Of a stretch of DNA of 64,000 bases, positions 39,043-49,036 are shown one piece after another. Within the stretch, counting starts at the first letter, position 1; each line of letters begins with the position of its first letter. Position numbers and translations under genes: made by a program. Under the pieces are notes generated by a model. It saw nothing but the letters and a program-made list of their open reading frames with translations, was not told the DNA's origin and made no database searches. The stretch lies in contig JADCJL010000108.1 of the NCBI GenBank assembly GCA_020247055.1, forward strand, positions 54,631 to 118,630, read 5' to 3'. Source of the DNA: Acidobacteriaceae bacterium (GTDB lineage: Bacteria > Acidobacteriota > Terriglobia > Bryobacterales > Bryobacteraceae).

Positions 39043-40710
39043 TCAGCGGGGCGTCAGCTTCGGCCACGCCAACTCCATCCCCTGCGCCGTCATCCGGGCC
39101 TGCAACTCACCCAGCAACTTCTGATCATTCCGAATCTTGCGCGGCGCCTGACCCGTCCGCACCGCCTCGGCCGCAATCACCCCCGCCGCCTCGCCAATGT
39201 TCCACTCCACCGGATGCAGCCGGTAACACCCGTTGGTAATGTGCGTCACGCCCAGGTTCTTACACCCGGCCAGCAGGTTCTCGACGCGCCGCGGCAGCAG
39301 CGCCCCCATCGGAATCTGAAACGGCAGCGAACTCACATCGACGTAGTTATCGCCCCCCGAAGACGGGTGCAGGTCGATGCGGTAGCTGCCCGTGCCCACG
39401 CTATCGGCGAACTCCGCCGCCCCGGCCTCCGGCCCCGCCACCTGCCGTCGCGCCTCGGTGCCCACGTGCTGTTCAAGCACCGTGAACTCGGCCTGAATCC
39501 GCCGCGCCTCCCGGACGTAGGGATACTTCGCCAGACCATCCTCCGTGCCCGCCAGGTCGTAGCGCAACCGCAGCCCCGGCCACCCCTGCTTGCCGTCCGC
39601 GCGCGGGCACTCCGTCTGCATCCAATAGAGCAGGCTGAGCGAAAGCTGCTTGGCCCGCGCCAAGTGCCGCGCGGCCTCGGCCTCGGAAACCTCGCACAGG
39701 TTGCCCAGCCAGTAGTCGTTCTGCGGCCAGTTGATCAGCGAGATGTCGTTGTACGCCCCGGCGAAGTTCGCCTTGTTCGCAATGCGCCGGTACAGCCAGA
39801 GGTTGAGCGGACCCGGGCGGCCGGAGCGCTCCCGCGGGTCGAACGTCACCGCCCGCGGCGTCAACCGGATCGGGTCCGACATCGCCCACCCCAGCAGCTT
39901 GCCCGGCCACGGCGGGGTCATCGTCGGCACGTAGTCGCGCCAGAAAGCATACTCAGCCGGCTTGTCGACCGTGTGGTCTTCGCCCTCGCGGTAGTCGATC
40001 GCGTAGCAGACGGTAAACGCCTGATGGTTCTGCGGCTGCGCCGTTTCGGGGGCGTGCGGTTCCCCCGTCTGTTTGCGGGACTCAAAGCCGGTGACATACT
40101 CGGTGCGCGTCAGCGGCAGCAGGTCCCCGAGTTCCGTGGCATCGATGAAGTAAGGCGCCGTCAGCGTCAACTCGTTGCCGGTCTCGAGGCTCTTCACGGT
40201 CACCGCCCGCACGCGGTCGCCGTCCACGTCGGCCTTGGCCGGCTTGTGCCGCAGCAGCACGGTCAACTGCCCGGCGCTGATCCAGGGCGCCAGCATCGCC
40301 TCCAAAACGTGCAGCGACACCGGCGGCTCGTGCGTAATCCGCGAAACAGACCCATCGCCGGGGTTCAGATACTCCCGCCCCCGCGCCTCGGCCGTCAGCG
40401 GATAGTGGTCGCGGTAGTACTGCCGCACCGCCCGCCGATACTGCCGATAGAGCTGCGTGCCGCCGTAGCTCTCGACGGACGGATGCTCATCCGGCGGCAC
40501 CAGTTGCGAGGTCAACTGCCCGCCCACCCAGTCCGTCTCCTCCGTCATCACCACGCGCCGGCCATTGCGCAGCGCCGCCAGCGCGGCGGCCACCCCGCCG
40601 GTACTCGCGCCAATCACGGCGACATCAGCGCGCAGGTCCCGGCCGGCCGCCGCCAGCGGACCAGCCGCGAGAATCTGCAAAAGGGTTCGACGGGAAAGCA
40701 TCTCTAACAT
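39043..40710 (-). CDS. Exported FAD-dependent oxidoreductase (PF12831-like)
   Basis: About 555 aa from the ATG at 40710 (the ATG at 40701 is an alternative). The N-terminus SRRTLLQILAAGPLAAAG is Tat-like. The FAD motif DVAVIGASTGGVAAALAALRNG is followed by ETDWVGGQLTSQ, FIDATELGDLLPL and VTHITNGCYRLHPVEWNIGEAAG, all typical of the FAD_oxidored family found with polysaccharide-degradation genes. Substrate unknown. It is divergent from the M20 peptidase gene; the start codons lie only about 20 bp apart. Confidence 0.88.
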   Translation of the reverse strand: MLEMLSRRTLLQILAAGPLAAAGRDLRADVAVIGASTGGVAAALAALRNGRRVVMTEETDWVGGQLTSQLVPPDEHPSVESYGGTQLYRQYRRAVRQYYRDHYPLTAEARGREYLNPGDGSVSRITHEPPVSLHVLEAMLAPWISAGQLTVLLRHKPAKADVDGDRVRAVTVKSLETGNELTLTAPYFIDATELGDLLPLTRTEYVTGFESRKQTGEPHAPETAQPQNHQAFTVCYAIDYREGEDHTVDKPAEYAFWRDYVPTMTPPWPGKLLGWAMSDPIRLTPRAVTFDPRERSGRPGPLNLWLYRRIANKANFAGAYNDISLINWPQNDYWLGNLCEVSEAEAARHLARAKQLSLSLLYWMQTECPRADGKQGWPGLRLRYDLAGTEDGLAKYPYVREARRIQAEFTVLEQHVGTEARRQVAGPEAGAAEFADSVGTGSYRIDLHPSSGGDNYVDVSSLPFQIPMGALLPRRVENLLAGCKNLGVTHITNGCYRLHPVEWNIGEAAGVIAAEAVRTGQAPRKIRNDQKLLGELQARMTAQGMELAWPKLTPR

Positions 40711-40731
40711 CGTAGAATGGAGTTTCCCGCC

Positions 40732-42105
40732 ATGGTTGGTTATCAAGCCATCTCCGCCCACGTCACCGCGCACCAGGAGCGCCTGCTCGACGAACTGCTC
40801 GACTTCCTGCGCATCCCCAGCGTCAGCACGCTGCCGGAGCATCAGCCCGACGTCGTCCGCGCCGCCGAGTTCACCGCTGCCGCCCTCCGCGCCGCCGGCC
40901 TGCCCCACGTCGAAGTCATCCCCACCGCCGGCCATCCGCTCGTCTATGCCGAAAGCCTAAAAGCGCCCGGCAAGCCCACCGTACTCTGCTACGGCCACTA
41001 CGACGTCCAGCCGCCCGACCCGCTCGAACTCTGGAAGTCGCCGCCCTTCACCCCCGTCATCGACAACGGCAACATCTACGCCCGCGGCTCGGCCGACGAC
41101 AAGGGCCAGTTCTACACCCACATCAAGGCCGTCGAAGCGCTCATGGCGCTCAACGGCGAACTCCCGCTCAACGTCAAATTCCTCATCGAAGGCGAAGAGG
41201 AAGTAGGCGGCAAATCGGTCGCCCGGTTCGTCGCGGAAAACCCGGAAAAGCTGAAAGCCGACGTCGCGCTCGTCTCCGACACCGCCCTGTTCGCCCCCGG
41301 CCTGCCCACGCTCTGCGTCGGCCTGCGCGGCCTCGTCTACCTCGAAGTCGAAGCCACCGGCCCGGCCCGCGATCTCCACTCCGGCCTCTACGGCGGCGCC
41401 GCCCCCAACGCCGTCTATGGCCTCGTCCAACTCCTCGCCAAGGCCAAGGACGCGCACGGCACTATTCAAATCCCCGCCATCTACGACACCGTCGCCCCCC
41501 CCTCGCCCGCCGAAGTGGAAAGCTGGGCCAGCCTGCCCTACGACGAAGCCGAGTACCTTCGCGAGGTCGGCTCGACGGCCCTCACCGGCGAACCCGGCCG
41601 CAGCACGTTTGAAAAGACCTGGGCCCGGCCCACGTTCGAAGTCCACGGCATCGCCGGCGGCTTCACCGGCGCCGGCGCCAAAACCGTCATCCCCGCCAAA
41701 GCCGTCGCCAAAGTCTCTCTGCGCTTGGTGCCCGACCAGGACCCCGATGCCGTCGTCGCCGCCTTCCGGCAGTGGGCAGCGGAGAATCAGCCCGAAGGCG
41801 TGCAGATCAGCGTTCGCGTGCTGAGCGGCGGCCCCGGGCTGCTCGTCAACCCGGACCACCCCGCCATCGCCGTCGCCGCCCGCTGCTTTGCCGACGCCCT
41901 CGGCCGCAAAACCGTCTTCGTCCGCAGCGGCGGCTCCATCCCCATCGTCGGCGACTTCGCCCAGCATCTCGGCATCCCCACCATCCTGATGGGCTTCGGC
42001 CTTCCCGATGACGGCCTGCATTCGCCCAATGAAAAGTTTGCCGTGGAGAACTACTACAAAGGCATCGCCACGGTCGCCCATTTTCTTGAACAGTACGGAG
42101 CGTAA
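40732..42105 (+). CDS. M20 family dipeptidase
   Basis: 457 aa from the ATG at 40732; the ATG at 40717 (462 aa) overlaps a TAGAAT -10 candidate and is less likely. Zinc-site motifs in order are CYGHYDVQPPD, ARGSADDKGQFYTH, IEGEEEVGG with the catalytic glutamate, VSDTALFA and the late LPDDGLHSPNEKF histidine. A dimerisation domain lies in the middle. It is predicted to be a cytoplasmic dipeptidase or deacylase. murJ starts directly after its stop. Confidence 0.92.
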   Translation: MVGYQAISAHVTAHQERLLDELLDFLRIPSVSTLPEHQPDVVRAAEFTAAALRAAGLPHVEVIPTAGHPLVYAESLKAPGKPTVLCYGHYDVQPPDPLELWKSPPFTPVIDNGNIYARGSADDKGQFYTHIKAVEALMALNGELPLNVKFLIEGEEEVGGKSVARFVAENPEKLKADVALVSDTALFAPGLPTLCVGLRGLVYLEVEATGPARDLHSGLYGGAAPNAVYGLVQLLAKAKDAHGTIQIPAIYDTVAPPSPAEVESWASLPYDEAEYLREVGSTALTGEPGRSTFEKTWARPTFEVHGIAGGFTGAGAKTVIPAKAVAKVSLRLVPDQDPDAVVAAFRQWAAENQPEGVQISVRVLSGGPGLLVNPDHPAIAVAARCFADALGRKTVFVRSGGSIPIVGDFAQHLGIPTILMGFGLPDDGLHSPNEKFAVENYYKGIATVAHFLEQYGA

Positions 42106-43740
42106 GTGAGCAGTAACGCGGCCGCCCCCCCCGGCGCCGTCTCCTCCAGCCAGTCGGTGGCGAGGTCGGCCGGGGTCACCAGTATTGCCGTCCTCGCCAG
42201 CCGCATCACGGGCCTGGTCCGCGAGATCGCCCTCGCCCACTATTTCGGCGCCACGGCCGCCTACGACGCCTACCTGCTCGGCTTCCGCATCCCCAACCTC
42301 ACGCGCGACCTGTTTGCCGAAGGCGCCCTCAGCTCGGCCTTCGTCCCCACTTTCGTCGAAGCGCTGCAGAAAAAATCCCGCGCCGAAGCCGCCCACCTCG
42401 CCAACCTCGTCGCCACGGCCATCATGCTCGTCGTCGGCACGCTCTGCCTGCTCGGCATGATCTTCGCGCCCGAAATGGTCGACCTGCTCGCCCCCGGCTT
42501 CCGGCAGATTGCGGGCAAGCACGAACTCGCCGTTCGCCTCACGCGCATCATGTGCCCCTTCCTGCTCGTCGTCGCCCTGGCGGCGCAGGCGATGGGCATT
42601 CTGAACGCCTGCAACCAGTTCGCCCTGCCGGCGCTCTCCTCGTCGATGTTCAACGTCGGCTCGCTCGCCGTCGGCCTCGGTCTGGGCCTGGTCGCCGGCC
42701 CCCATCTGGGCATCCCGGCCATTGAAGGTATGGCCTGGGGCGTGCTCACCGGCGGCTGTATTCAATTGTTCGCGCAGGTGCCGGCGCTGGTGCGCAGCGG
42801 GTTCGTTTTCCGCCCCGCCCTCGACTGGGGCCACGCCGGGCTGCAGCAGATCCTCCGCCTCATGGGGCCCGCCATCCTCGGCAACGCCGCCGTGCAGATC
42901 AACGTCATGGTCAACACCAGCTTCGCCTCGGAGATCAACGGCGGCATGAGTTGGCTCGGCTACGCCTTCCGGTTGATGCAACTGCCGCTCGGCCTGTTCG
43001 GCGTCGCCATCGGCGGGGCCACCCTGCCCGCCATCTCCCGCAGCGTCGCCCGCGGCGACATGGACGACTTCCGCCGCACCCTCTCCCGCTCGCTCGGCCT
43101 CGTCTTCCTGCTCACCATTCCCTCCTCGGCCGGCCTGTTCGTCCTCGGCCCGTCCATCATCGGCGCGCTCTTTGAACGGGGCGAGTTCACCCCCTACGAC
43201 ACGCAGCAGACCGCCATGGCCCTCGGCTGGTTCGCCCTCGGCCTGGCGGGCTACAGCGCGCTCAAGGTACTCGTTCCGGCCTTCTACGCCCTCAAAGACT
43301 CCCGGACGCCGATGATCGTCAGCCTCGCCTCCATCGCCATCAACTACGGCGTCGTCTCCACCCTGACCACGCAGCCCGGCTTCGGCCTGGCCGGACTCGC
43401 CATGTCCACCTCCGTCGTCGCCATCACCGGCAGCCTGCTTCTGTTCACCATTCTCAAGCGCCGCATCACCGGCATCTACGGCCGCGCGCTCCTCGCCAGC
43501 GTCCTGCGCATTCTCGCCGCCGCCGCCGCCATGTCGGCCGCGATCTGGGCCACCAGCTGGCTGGTCGCCTCGCGCATCGACCCCGGCCGTCTACGCTATC
43601 TGCTCGACCTCGCGCTCTCCATTCCCTCCGGCCTGGCTGTCTACTATTTCGCCTGCCGCCTGCTCCGGGTCGAAGAGATGGCGCTCGCCGTCGACGCCCT
43701 CGAGCGGCCCTTGGCCCGCTTGCGTGGTAGACTCCGCTAA
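42106..43740 (+). CDS. murJ: Lipid II flippase MurJ
   Basis: 544 aa with about 14 membrane helices. Flips lipid II for peptidoglycan. GVTSIAVLASRITGLVREIALAHYFG and the following YLLGFRIPNLTRDLFAEGALSSAFVPTF are the family's conserved opening, including key arginines. Start is GTG, one codon after the peptidase stop (TAA GTG), so the two are co-transcribed. The zinc-ribbon gene begins 2 bp after its stop. Confidence 0.95.
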   Translation: MSSNAAAPPGAVSSSQSVARSAGVTSIAVLASRITGLVREIALAHYFGATAAYDAYLLGFRIPNLTRDLFAEGALSSAFVPTFVEALQKKSRAEAAHLANLVATAIMLVVGTLCLLGMIFAPEMVDLLAPGFRQIAGKHELAVRLTRIMCPFLLVVALAAQAMGILNACNQFALPALSSSMFNVGSLAVGLGLGLVAGPHLGIPAIEGMAWGVLTGGCIQLFAQVPALVRSGFVFRPALDWGHAGLQQILRLMGPAILGNAAVQINVMVNTSFASEINGGMSWLGYAFRLMQLPLGLFGVAIGGATLPAISRSVARGDMDDFRRTLSRSLGLVFLLTIPSSAGLFVLGPSIIGALFERGEFTPYDTQQTAMALGWFALGLAGYSALKVLVPAFYALKDSRTPMIVSLASIAINYGVVSTLTTQPGFGLAGLAMSTSVVAITGSLLLFTILKRRITGIYGRALLASVLRILAAAAAMSAAIWATSWLVASRIDPGRLRYLLDLALSIPSGLAVYYFACRLLRVEEMALAVDALERPLARLRGRLR

Positions 43741-43742
43741 GA

Positions 43743-44492
43743 ATGCTACCCGAAGTGCAAGCGCTCGTCCGGCTCCAGGAGTGCGACCACGCGGTCACCC
43801 GCCTCGAAGCCGAACTCGCCGAACTGCCCAAGCGCCTCGACGCGCTGCAAAAAGAAGCCGCCGCTCAGGCCAAATCTGTCGCCGCCCTCGAAACGCGCCT
43901 CAAAGCCGGCGAAACCGAACGCCGCACCCTCGAAGGCGCCGTCGAGCTGCACAAAAGCAAGATCGTCAAGCTGAAAAAGCAGTTGAACGAGGCCCAGAAT
44001 CTAACCCAAACCCGCGCCCTCGAACACGAAATCGACTGGGCCGAACAGGCCATCGCCAAGGCCGAAGAACGCCAACTCGAACTGCTGATGGAAGAAGAGC
44101 AGCTCCGCCCGGAACTCGCCACGGCCAAAGAAACACTGGTAGGCCAGCAGAAAAACTTTGAGTCCACCCGCCAGCAGGCCCTCGCCCGTCACAAGGCCGG
44201 TCTGGCCGAAATAGCCGCCCTCGGCGAGCAGCGAAAGTCCACCCTGGCCACGCTGACGCCCCAGCTCACCAGCCTCTACGAACGCCTCCGCAAGAAGCAC
44301 AAAAACGGCGTCGTCGCCGTCGAAGCCATCAACGCCCAGTGCCAGGGCTGCTTCATGGAGATCCGCCTGCAACTCTGGCAGGAGCTCCGCGCCCACCCCG
44401 TACTGATGACCTGCGAAAACTGCGGCCGCGTCCTCTACCTCCACGCCGCCACCGGCTTCGACCCGCAGGTCGGCCCCGCGCTCGTGCACTAG
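43743..44492 (+). CDS. Coiled-coil protein with C4 zinc ribbon
   Basis: 249 aa. Residues 1–190 are a long charged coiled coil (LEAELAELPKRLDALQ, KIVKLKKQLNEAQNLTQTRALEHEIDW). The C-terminus has a four-cysteine zinc ribbon, CQGCFMEIR and CENCGRVLY. This is the zf-RING_7/DUF164 family, with a proposed role near nucleic acids or in cell processes not settled. TAGACT ends 9 bp before the ATG, but it is probably also read from murJ. Confidence 0.88.
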   Translation: MLPEVQALVRLQECDHAVTRLEAELAELPKRLDALQKEAAAQAKSVAALETRLKAGETERRTLEGAVELHKSKIVKLKKQLNEAQNLTQTRALEHEIDWAEQAIAKAEERQLELLMEEEQLRPELATAKETLVGQQKNFESTRQQALARHKAGLAEIAALGEQRKSTLATLTPQLTSLYERLRKKHKNGVVAVEAINAQCQGCFMEIRLQLWQELRAHPVLMTCENCGRVLYLHAATGFDPQVGPALVH

Positions 44493-44519
44493 AATCCTTT
44501 GCAATAGAATAGGGGATGA

Positions 44520-47500
44520 ATGCGGAGTATCGTTTTCATCACGTTCGCCGCGGCTCTCGCCCTGGCCGAAACACCAGTAGACTTCCAGCGCCAGGTGCGC
44601 CCAATTCTTTCCGATAACTGCTTCCACTGTCACGGCCCGGACCGCACCACCCGCATGGCCAACCTCCGCCTCGATACCCGCGAAGGCGCCTTCGCCCCGC
44701 GCAAACAGGGCGCTGCCATCGTCCCCGGCCAACCCGCCGCCAGCCTCATCCTCCAACGCATCGCCCACCCGGACCCCGCGCGCCTCATGCCCCCGCCGCA
44801 GTCCCACAAAAAAATCACCGCCCAGCAGCAGCAGATCCTCACCCGCTGGATCGCCCAGGGCGCCCCCTGGCAGGAGCACTGGGCCTTCCAGCAGCCCGCC
44901 AAGCCTCCGCTGCCCACCGTCCGCGACACCCGCTGGCCCCGCAGCCCCCTCGACCAGCTCCTGCTCGCCCGCATCGAAGCCGCCGGTCTCACCCCGGCTC
45001 CCGAAGCCGACCGCCGCACCCTCGCCCGCCGCCTCGCCCTCGATCTCACCGGTCTCCCGCCCCAACCCGCCGACGTCGAAGCCTTCCTCGCCGACCCCGC
45101 CCCCGACGCCTACGAAAAGCTCGTCGACCGCTACCTCGCCTCCCCCCAGTACGGCGAACACCGCGCCCGCTTCTGGCTCGACGCCGCCCGCTACGCCGAT
45201 ACCCACGGCCTCCACATCGATAACTACCGCGAAATGTGGCCCTATCGCGACTGGGTCATCCAGGCCTTCAACAAAAACCTCCGCTTCGATCAGTTCGTCC
45301 TCTGGCAGGTGGCCGGCGACCTGCTCCCCAACCGCACCATGGAGCAGCAGATCGCCAGCGGCTTCCAGCGCTGCAACGTCACCACCAACGAAGGCGGCGT
45401 CATCCCCGACGAAGTGCAGGCCATGTACGATAAGGACCGCGCGGACACCACCGGCGCCGTCTTCCTCGGCATGACCGTCGGCTGCGCCAGCTGCCACGAC
45501 CACAAGTTCGATCCCATTTCGCAGAAAGACTTCTACGCGCTCACGGCCTTCTACCGCAACACCCTCCAGCGCCCGCTCGACGGCAACATCTACGACACCC
45601 CGCCCATCCTCATCGTCCCCCGCCCCGCGGACGAAGCCCGCTGGCAGAGCCTCCCCGCCGACGAAGCGGCCGCCCGTACCGCCATCGAAGCCGCCCGCGC
45701 TGCCGCCGCCCCGGGCTTCCAAGCCTGGTTCACCAAAGGCCGGTATAAAAAGTTGAAGCTCCCCGTCGCCGGTGAACTCTTCCGCCTCCCCGCCGGCGAG
45801 CTGACCTTCGACGCCAAACAAACCCGCGAACTCCCCAACCAGCCCCTGTTCGCCCGCAACCGGCCCTTCTCTATCGCCGTCCGCTTCTTCCTGCCCAAGT
45901 CCACGGAAAACCTCACTGTCCTGAGCCAGCTCGAGCGCTACCCCGAAGACAAGGCCCGCGGCATCGCCGTTGAAGTCAACGACCGCCGCCCCTTCCTCCG
46001 CCTCGTCGGGGACGACAACAAAGCCATCCAGGTCCGCGGCTCGAACGACCGCCGCCTCGCTGTCGACTCCTGGCACCACGTCACCCTCACCTACGACGGC
46101 AGCGGCCGCCGCGACAGCCTCGCCCTCTTCGTCAACGGCGAAGCCGTGCCCTACGAAGGCGCCAACGAATCGTTCTTCGACCTGATGGGCGAGATTGAAA
46201 CCAAGGCTCCCCTGCGCCTGGGTGGCGATGGCAACAAGCGCTTCTTCGCCGGCGGCAAAATCAGCGATCTGCGCCTCTACCCGCGCGCCCTCGGCGTCGA
46301 CGAAGCCCGCACCATCGCCCTCTGGCCCGAACTCACCCGCGGCGACCGCGCCGCCGCCGAGCACTACTACCTCGTCAACGTCGACCCCGCCGCCCGCCCG
46401 GCCTATCAACACCTCGCCGCGCTCACCGCCGAACGCCTCGCCATCCGCCGCCGCGCCGCCATCACCCACGTCATGCAGGAGAAAACCAACTCCCTGCCCA
46501 TGTCCAACATCCTCTACCGCGGCCAGTACGACCAGCCGCGCGACAAAGTCGAACCCGCCGTCCCCGGCGTCCTCCCGCCCCTGCCCGCCGGCGCCCCCAA
46601 GAACCGCCTCGGCCTCGCCCAATGGCTCGTCGACGCCAACAACCCCCTCACCGCCCGCGTCACCGTCAACCGCTTCTGGCAGGAGATCTTCGGCACCGGT
46701 ATCGTCAAAACCGCCGACGACTTCGGCAGCCAGGGCGAAGCCCCCACCCATCCCGAACTCCTCGACTGGCTCGCCATCGAGTTCCGCGAATCGGGCTGGG
46801 ACGTCAAGGCGCTCCTGCGCCTGATGGTTACCAGCGCCGCCTACCGCCAGGCCGCCATCGCCACGCCCGACAAACTCCAGGCCGACCCCGACAACCGCCT
46901 CCTGGCCCGCGGCCCCCGCTTCCGCATGGACGGCGAAATGATCCGCGACTACGCCCTCGCCGCCAGCGGCCTGCTCACCGCCAAAATCGGCGGCCCCAGC
47001 GTCAAGCCCTACCAGCCGGATAATGTCTGGGAAACCGTCGCCATGGACGGCAGCAACACCCGCTTCTACAAACGCGACTCCGGCGAAAACCTCTACCGCC
47101 GCAGCCTCTACACGTTCTGGAAGCGCAGCGCCCCGCCCGCCAACATGGAGATCTTCAACGCCCCCACGCGCGAGACCTGCACCGTCCGCCGCGAACGGAC
47201 CAATACGCCGCTACAGGCCCTCGTCACCATGAACGATCCCCAGTTCGTCGAAGCCGCCCGCGCGCTCGCCCAGCGCGCCCTGCAGGCCGAAAAGAACAAC
47301 CCGGCCGGCCAGCTCCAACTCATCGCCCGCACCGTGCTCGCCCGTCCCCTCGACGAGCGCGAACAGACCATCACCCAAAGCGCCTACCGCGACTATCTGC
47401 GCCACTACGACTCCTCCCCCGCCGACGCCCGCAAACTGCTCGCCGTCGGCGAATCGAAGGCCGACGCGTCCCTGCCCCCGGCCGAGTTCGCGGCGCTGAC

Positions 47501-47549
47501 CATGGTCACCAACCAACTTCTCAATCTCGACGAGGTCGTCACCAAATGA
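44520..47549 (+). CDS. PSD1/DUF1549/DUF1553 exported protein with LamG-like domain, pair 2
   Basis: 1009 aa, the longest of the three. A signal peptide (IVFITFAAALALA) precedes a cytochrome-like domain with CFHCHGPD. DUF1549 has LALDLTGLPPQP, YGEHRARFWLDAARYADTHG and CASCHDHKFDPI. A LamG/concanavalin-like domain is inserted around residues 455–600 (PFSIAVRFFLP, SWHHVTLTYDG, GGKISDLRLYPRAL). DUF1553 follows (NPLTARVTVNRFWQEIFGTG, RFRMDGEMIRDYALAASG). The LamG domain may bind carbohydrate. TAGAAT ends 8 bp before the ATG. Confidence 0.92.
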   Translation: MRSIVFITFAAALALAETPVDFQRQVRPILSDNCFHCHGPDRTTRMANLRLDTREGAFAPRKQGAAIVPGQPAASLILQRIAHPDPARLMPPPQSHKKITAQQQQILTRWIAQGAPWQEHWAFQQPAKPPLPTVRDTRWPRSPLDQLLLARIEAAGLTPAPEADRRTLARRLALDLTGLPPQPADVEAFLADPAPDAYEKLVDRYLASPQYGEHRARFWLDAARYADTHGLHIDNYREMWPYRDWVIQAFNKNLRFDQFVLWQVAGDLLPNRTMEQQIASGFQRCNVTTNEGGVIPDEVQAMYDKDRADTTGAVFLGMTVGCASCHDHKFDPISQKDFYALTAFYRNTLQRPLDGNIYDTPPILIVPRPADEARWQSLPADEAAARTAIEAARAAAAPGFQAWFTKGRYKKLKLPVAGELFRLPAGELTFDAKQTRELPNQPLFARNRPFSIAVRFFLPKSTENLTVLSQLERYPEDKARGIAVEVNDRRPFLRLVGDDNKAIQVRGSNDRRLAVDSWHHVTLTYDGSGRRDSLALFVNGEAVPYEGANESFFDLMGEIETKAPLRLGGDGNKRFFAGGKISDLRLYPRALGVDEARTIALWPELTRGDRAAAEHYYLVNVDPAARPAYQHLAALTAERLAIRRRAAITHVMQEKTNSLPMSNILYRGQYDQPRDKVEPAVPGVLPPLPAGAPKNRLGLAQWLVDANNPLTARVTVNRFWQEIFGTGIVKTADDFGSQGEAPTHPELLDWLAIEFRESGWDVKALLRLMVTSAAYRQAAIATPDKLQADPDNRLLARGPRFRMDGEMIRDYALAASGLLTAKIGGPSVKPYQPDNVWETVAMDGSNTRFYKRDSGENLYRRSLYTFWKRSAPPANMEIFNAPTRETCTVRRERTNTPLQALVTMNDPQFVEAARALAQRALQAEKNNPAGQLQLIARTVLARPLDEREQTITQSAYRDYLRHYDSSPADARKLLAVGESKADASLPPAEFAALTMVTNQLLNLDEVVTK

Positions 47550-49021
47550 GCCTGCTCCCGTTTCTCAAATCGAACCCAGACCCGACGGAAGAGTCCGTTG
47601 TCAATGAAGCCCGCCGCCAACTGCTGCGCGGCGGCCTCGGCGCCGTGGCTCTCTCGCAGCTGCTCTCGGCCGCGCCCAAGGCCGAAGGCGGCGTCCCCGG
47701 CCTGCCCGGGCTGCCCCACTTCGCCCCCAAAGCCAAGCGCGTCATCTACCTCCACATGGTCGGCGCCCCGCCCCAGCACGACCTGTTCGACTGGAAGCCG
47801 AAGATGAAGGATTGGTTCGACAAGGACCTCCCGGAATCCATCCGCTCCGGCCAGCGGCTCACCACCATGACCGCCGGCCAGGCCCGCTTCCCCATCGCGC
47901 CCACCGTCTTCAAATTCGGCAAGCACGGCAAAAGCGGCATGGAGCTATCCGAACTCCTGCCCTGGACCGCCAAAATGGCCGACGACATCACCCTCATCCG
48001 GTCCATGAACACCGAGGCGATCAACCACGAACCGGCCATCACCTTCATCCAGACCGGATTCATGATCGCCGGCAAACCCTGCATCGGCTCCTGGGCCTCC
48101 TACGGCCTCGGCAGCATGAATCAGGACCTGCCCGCCTTCGTCGTCCTTAACGCCAAACACACCCACCCCAAAGCCAACGTCCAGGCCATCTCGGCCCGCC
48201 TGTGGAGCGCCGGCTTCCTCTCCGGCCAGTACTCCGGCGTCTCGCTCCGCAGCGGCGGCGACCCGGTGCTCTATATCAATAATCCCGACGGCGTCCCCAC
48301 CCCGATGCGCCGCCGCATGCTCGACGCCCTCGGCCAGATGAACCAGCTCACCGCCGAAAAGCTCAGTGACCCCGAAACCCGCACCCGCATCGCGCAGTAC
48401 GAAATGGCGTTCCGCATGCAAGCCTCCGTCCCGGAACTCACCGACATCAAAAGCGAACCCGAATCCACCTTCAAGCTCTACGGCGAAGCCGCCCGCGAAG
48501 GCGGCACCTTCGCCAACTCCGCCCTCATGGCCCGCCGCCTCGTTGAACGCGGCGTCCGCTTCGTCCAGCTCTACATGCGCGGCTGGGACGTCCACGGCCT
48601 GCTGCCCGAAGTGCTCCCGTCCCAATGCAAGGATGTCGACCAGGCCTGCTACGCGCTCGTGCAGGATCTCAAACAGCGCGGCATGCTCGACGACACGCTC
48701 GTCATCTTCGGCGGCGAGTTCGGCCGCACCATCTACTCACAAGGCAAGCTCACCCCCACCGACTACGGCCGCGATCACCACCCGCGCTGCTTCAGCCTCT
48801 GGATGGCCGGCGGCGGCACCAAAGGCGGCTACACCCACGGCGAAACCGACGAGTTCAGCTACAACATCGTCAAAGATCCCGTCCACGTCCGCGACTTCCA
48901 GGCCACCCTGCTCCACCTGCTCGGCATCGACCACGAACGGTTCACCTACAAGTTCCAGGGCCTCGACCAGCGGCTCACGGGCGTTGAAAAAGCCCACGTG
49001 GTCAAGGCCCTGCTCGCCTAG
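47546..49021 (+). CDS. DUF1501 protein, pair 2
   Basis: 491 aa, start ATGA overlapping the PSD1 stop by 4 bp. Twin arginine in EARRQLLRGGLGAVALSQLL near residue 24, later than usual. Family motifs are VIYLHMVGAPPQHDLFDWKPKM, SWASYGLGSMNQDLPAFVVL, LMARRLVERGVRFVQLYMRGWD, DTLVIFGGEFGRTIYSQG and DHHPRCFSLWMAGGGTKGG. A hydrolase-like fold of unknown substrate, exported together with its PSD1 partner. Confidence 0.92.
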   Translation: MSLLPFLKSNPDPTEESVVNEARRQLLRGGLGAVALSQLLSAAPKAEGGVPGLPGLPHFAPKAKRVIYLHMVGAPPQHDLFDWKPKMKDWFDKDLPESIRSGQRLTTMTAGQARFPIAPTVFKFGKHGKSGMELSELLPWTAKMADDITLIRSMNTEAINHEPAITFIQTGFMIAGKPCIGSWASYGLGSMNQDLPAFVVLNAKHTHPKANVQAISARLWSAGFLSGQYSGVSLRSGGDPVLYINNPDGVPTPMRRRMLDALGQMNQLTAEKLSDPETRTRIAQYEMAFRMQASVPELTDIKSEPESTFKLYGEAAREGGTFANSALMARRLVERGVRFVQLYMRGWDVHGLLPEVLPSQCKDVDQACYALVQDLKQRGMLDDTLVIFGGEFGRTIYSQGKLTPTDYGRDHHPRCFSLWMAGGGTKGGYTHGETDEFSYNIVKDPVHVRDFQATLLHLLGIDHERFTYKFQGLDQRLTGVEKAHVVKALLA

Positions 49022-49036
49022 TTACTCCTCGACGAA

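Noticed and set aside
40957-42981. 674-aa antisense ORF opposite the M20 peptidase and murJ
   Set aside because: Shadow of two well-supported genes.
44001-46751. 916-aa antisense ORF opposite the zinc-ribbon and PSD1 genes
   Set aside because: Low-complexity Gly/Val/Glu/Ala translation mirroring PSD1 in GC-rich DNA; no recognisable domain.
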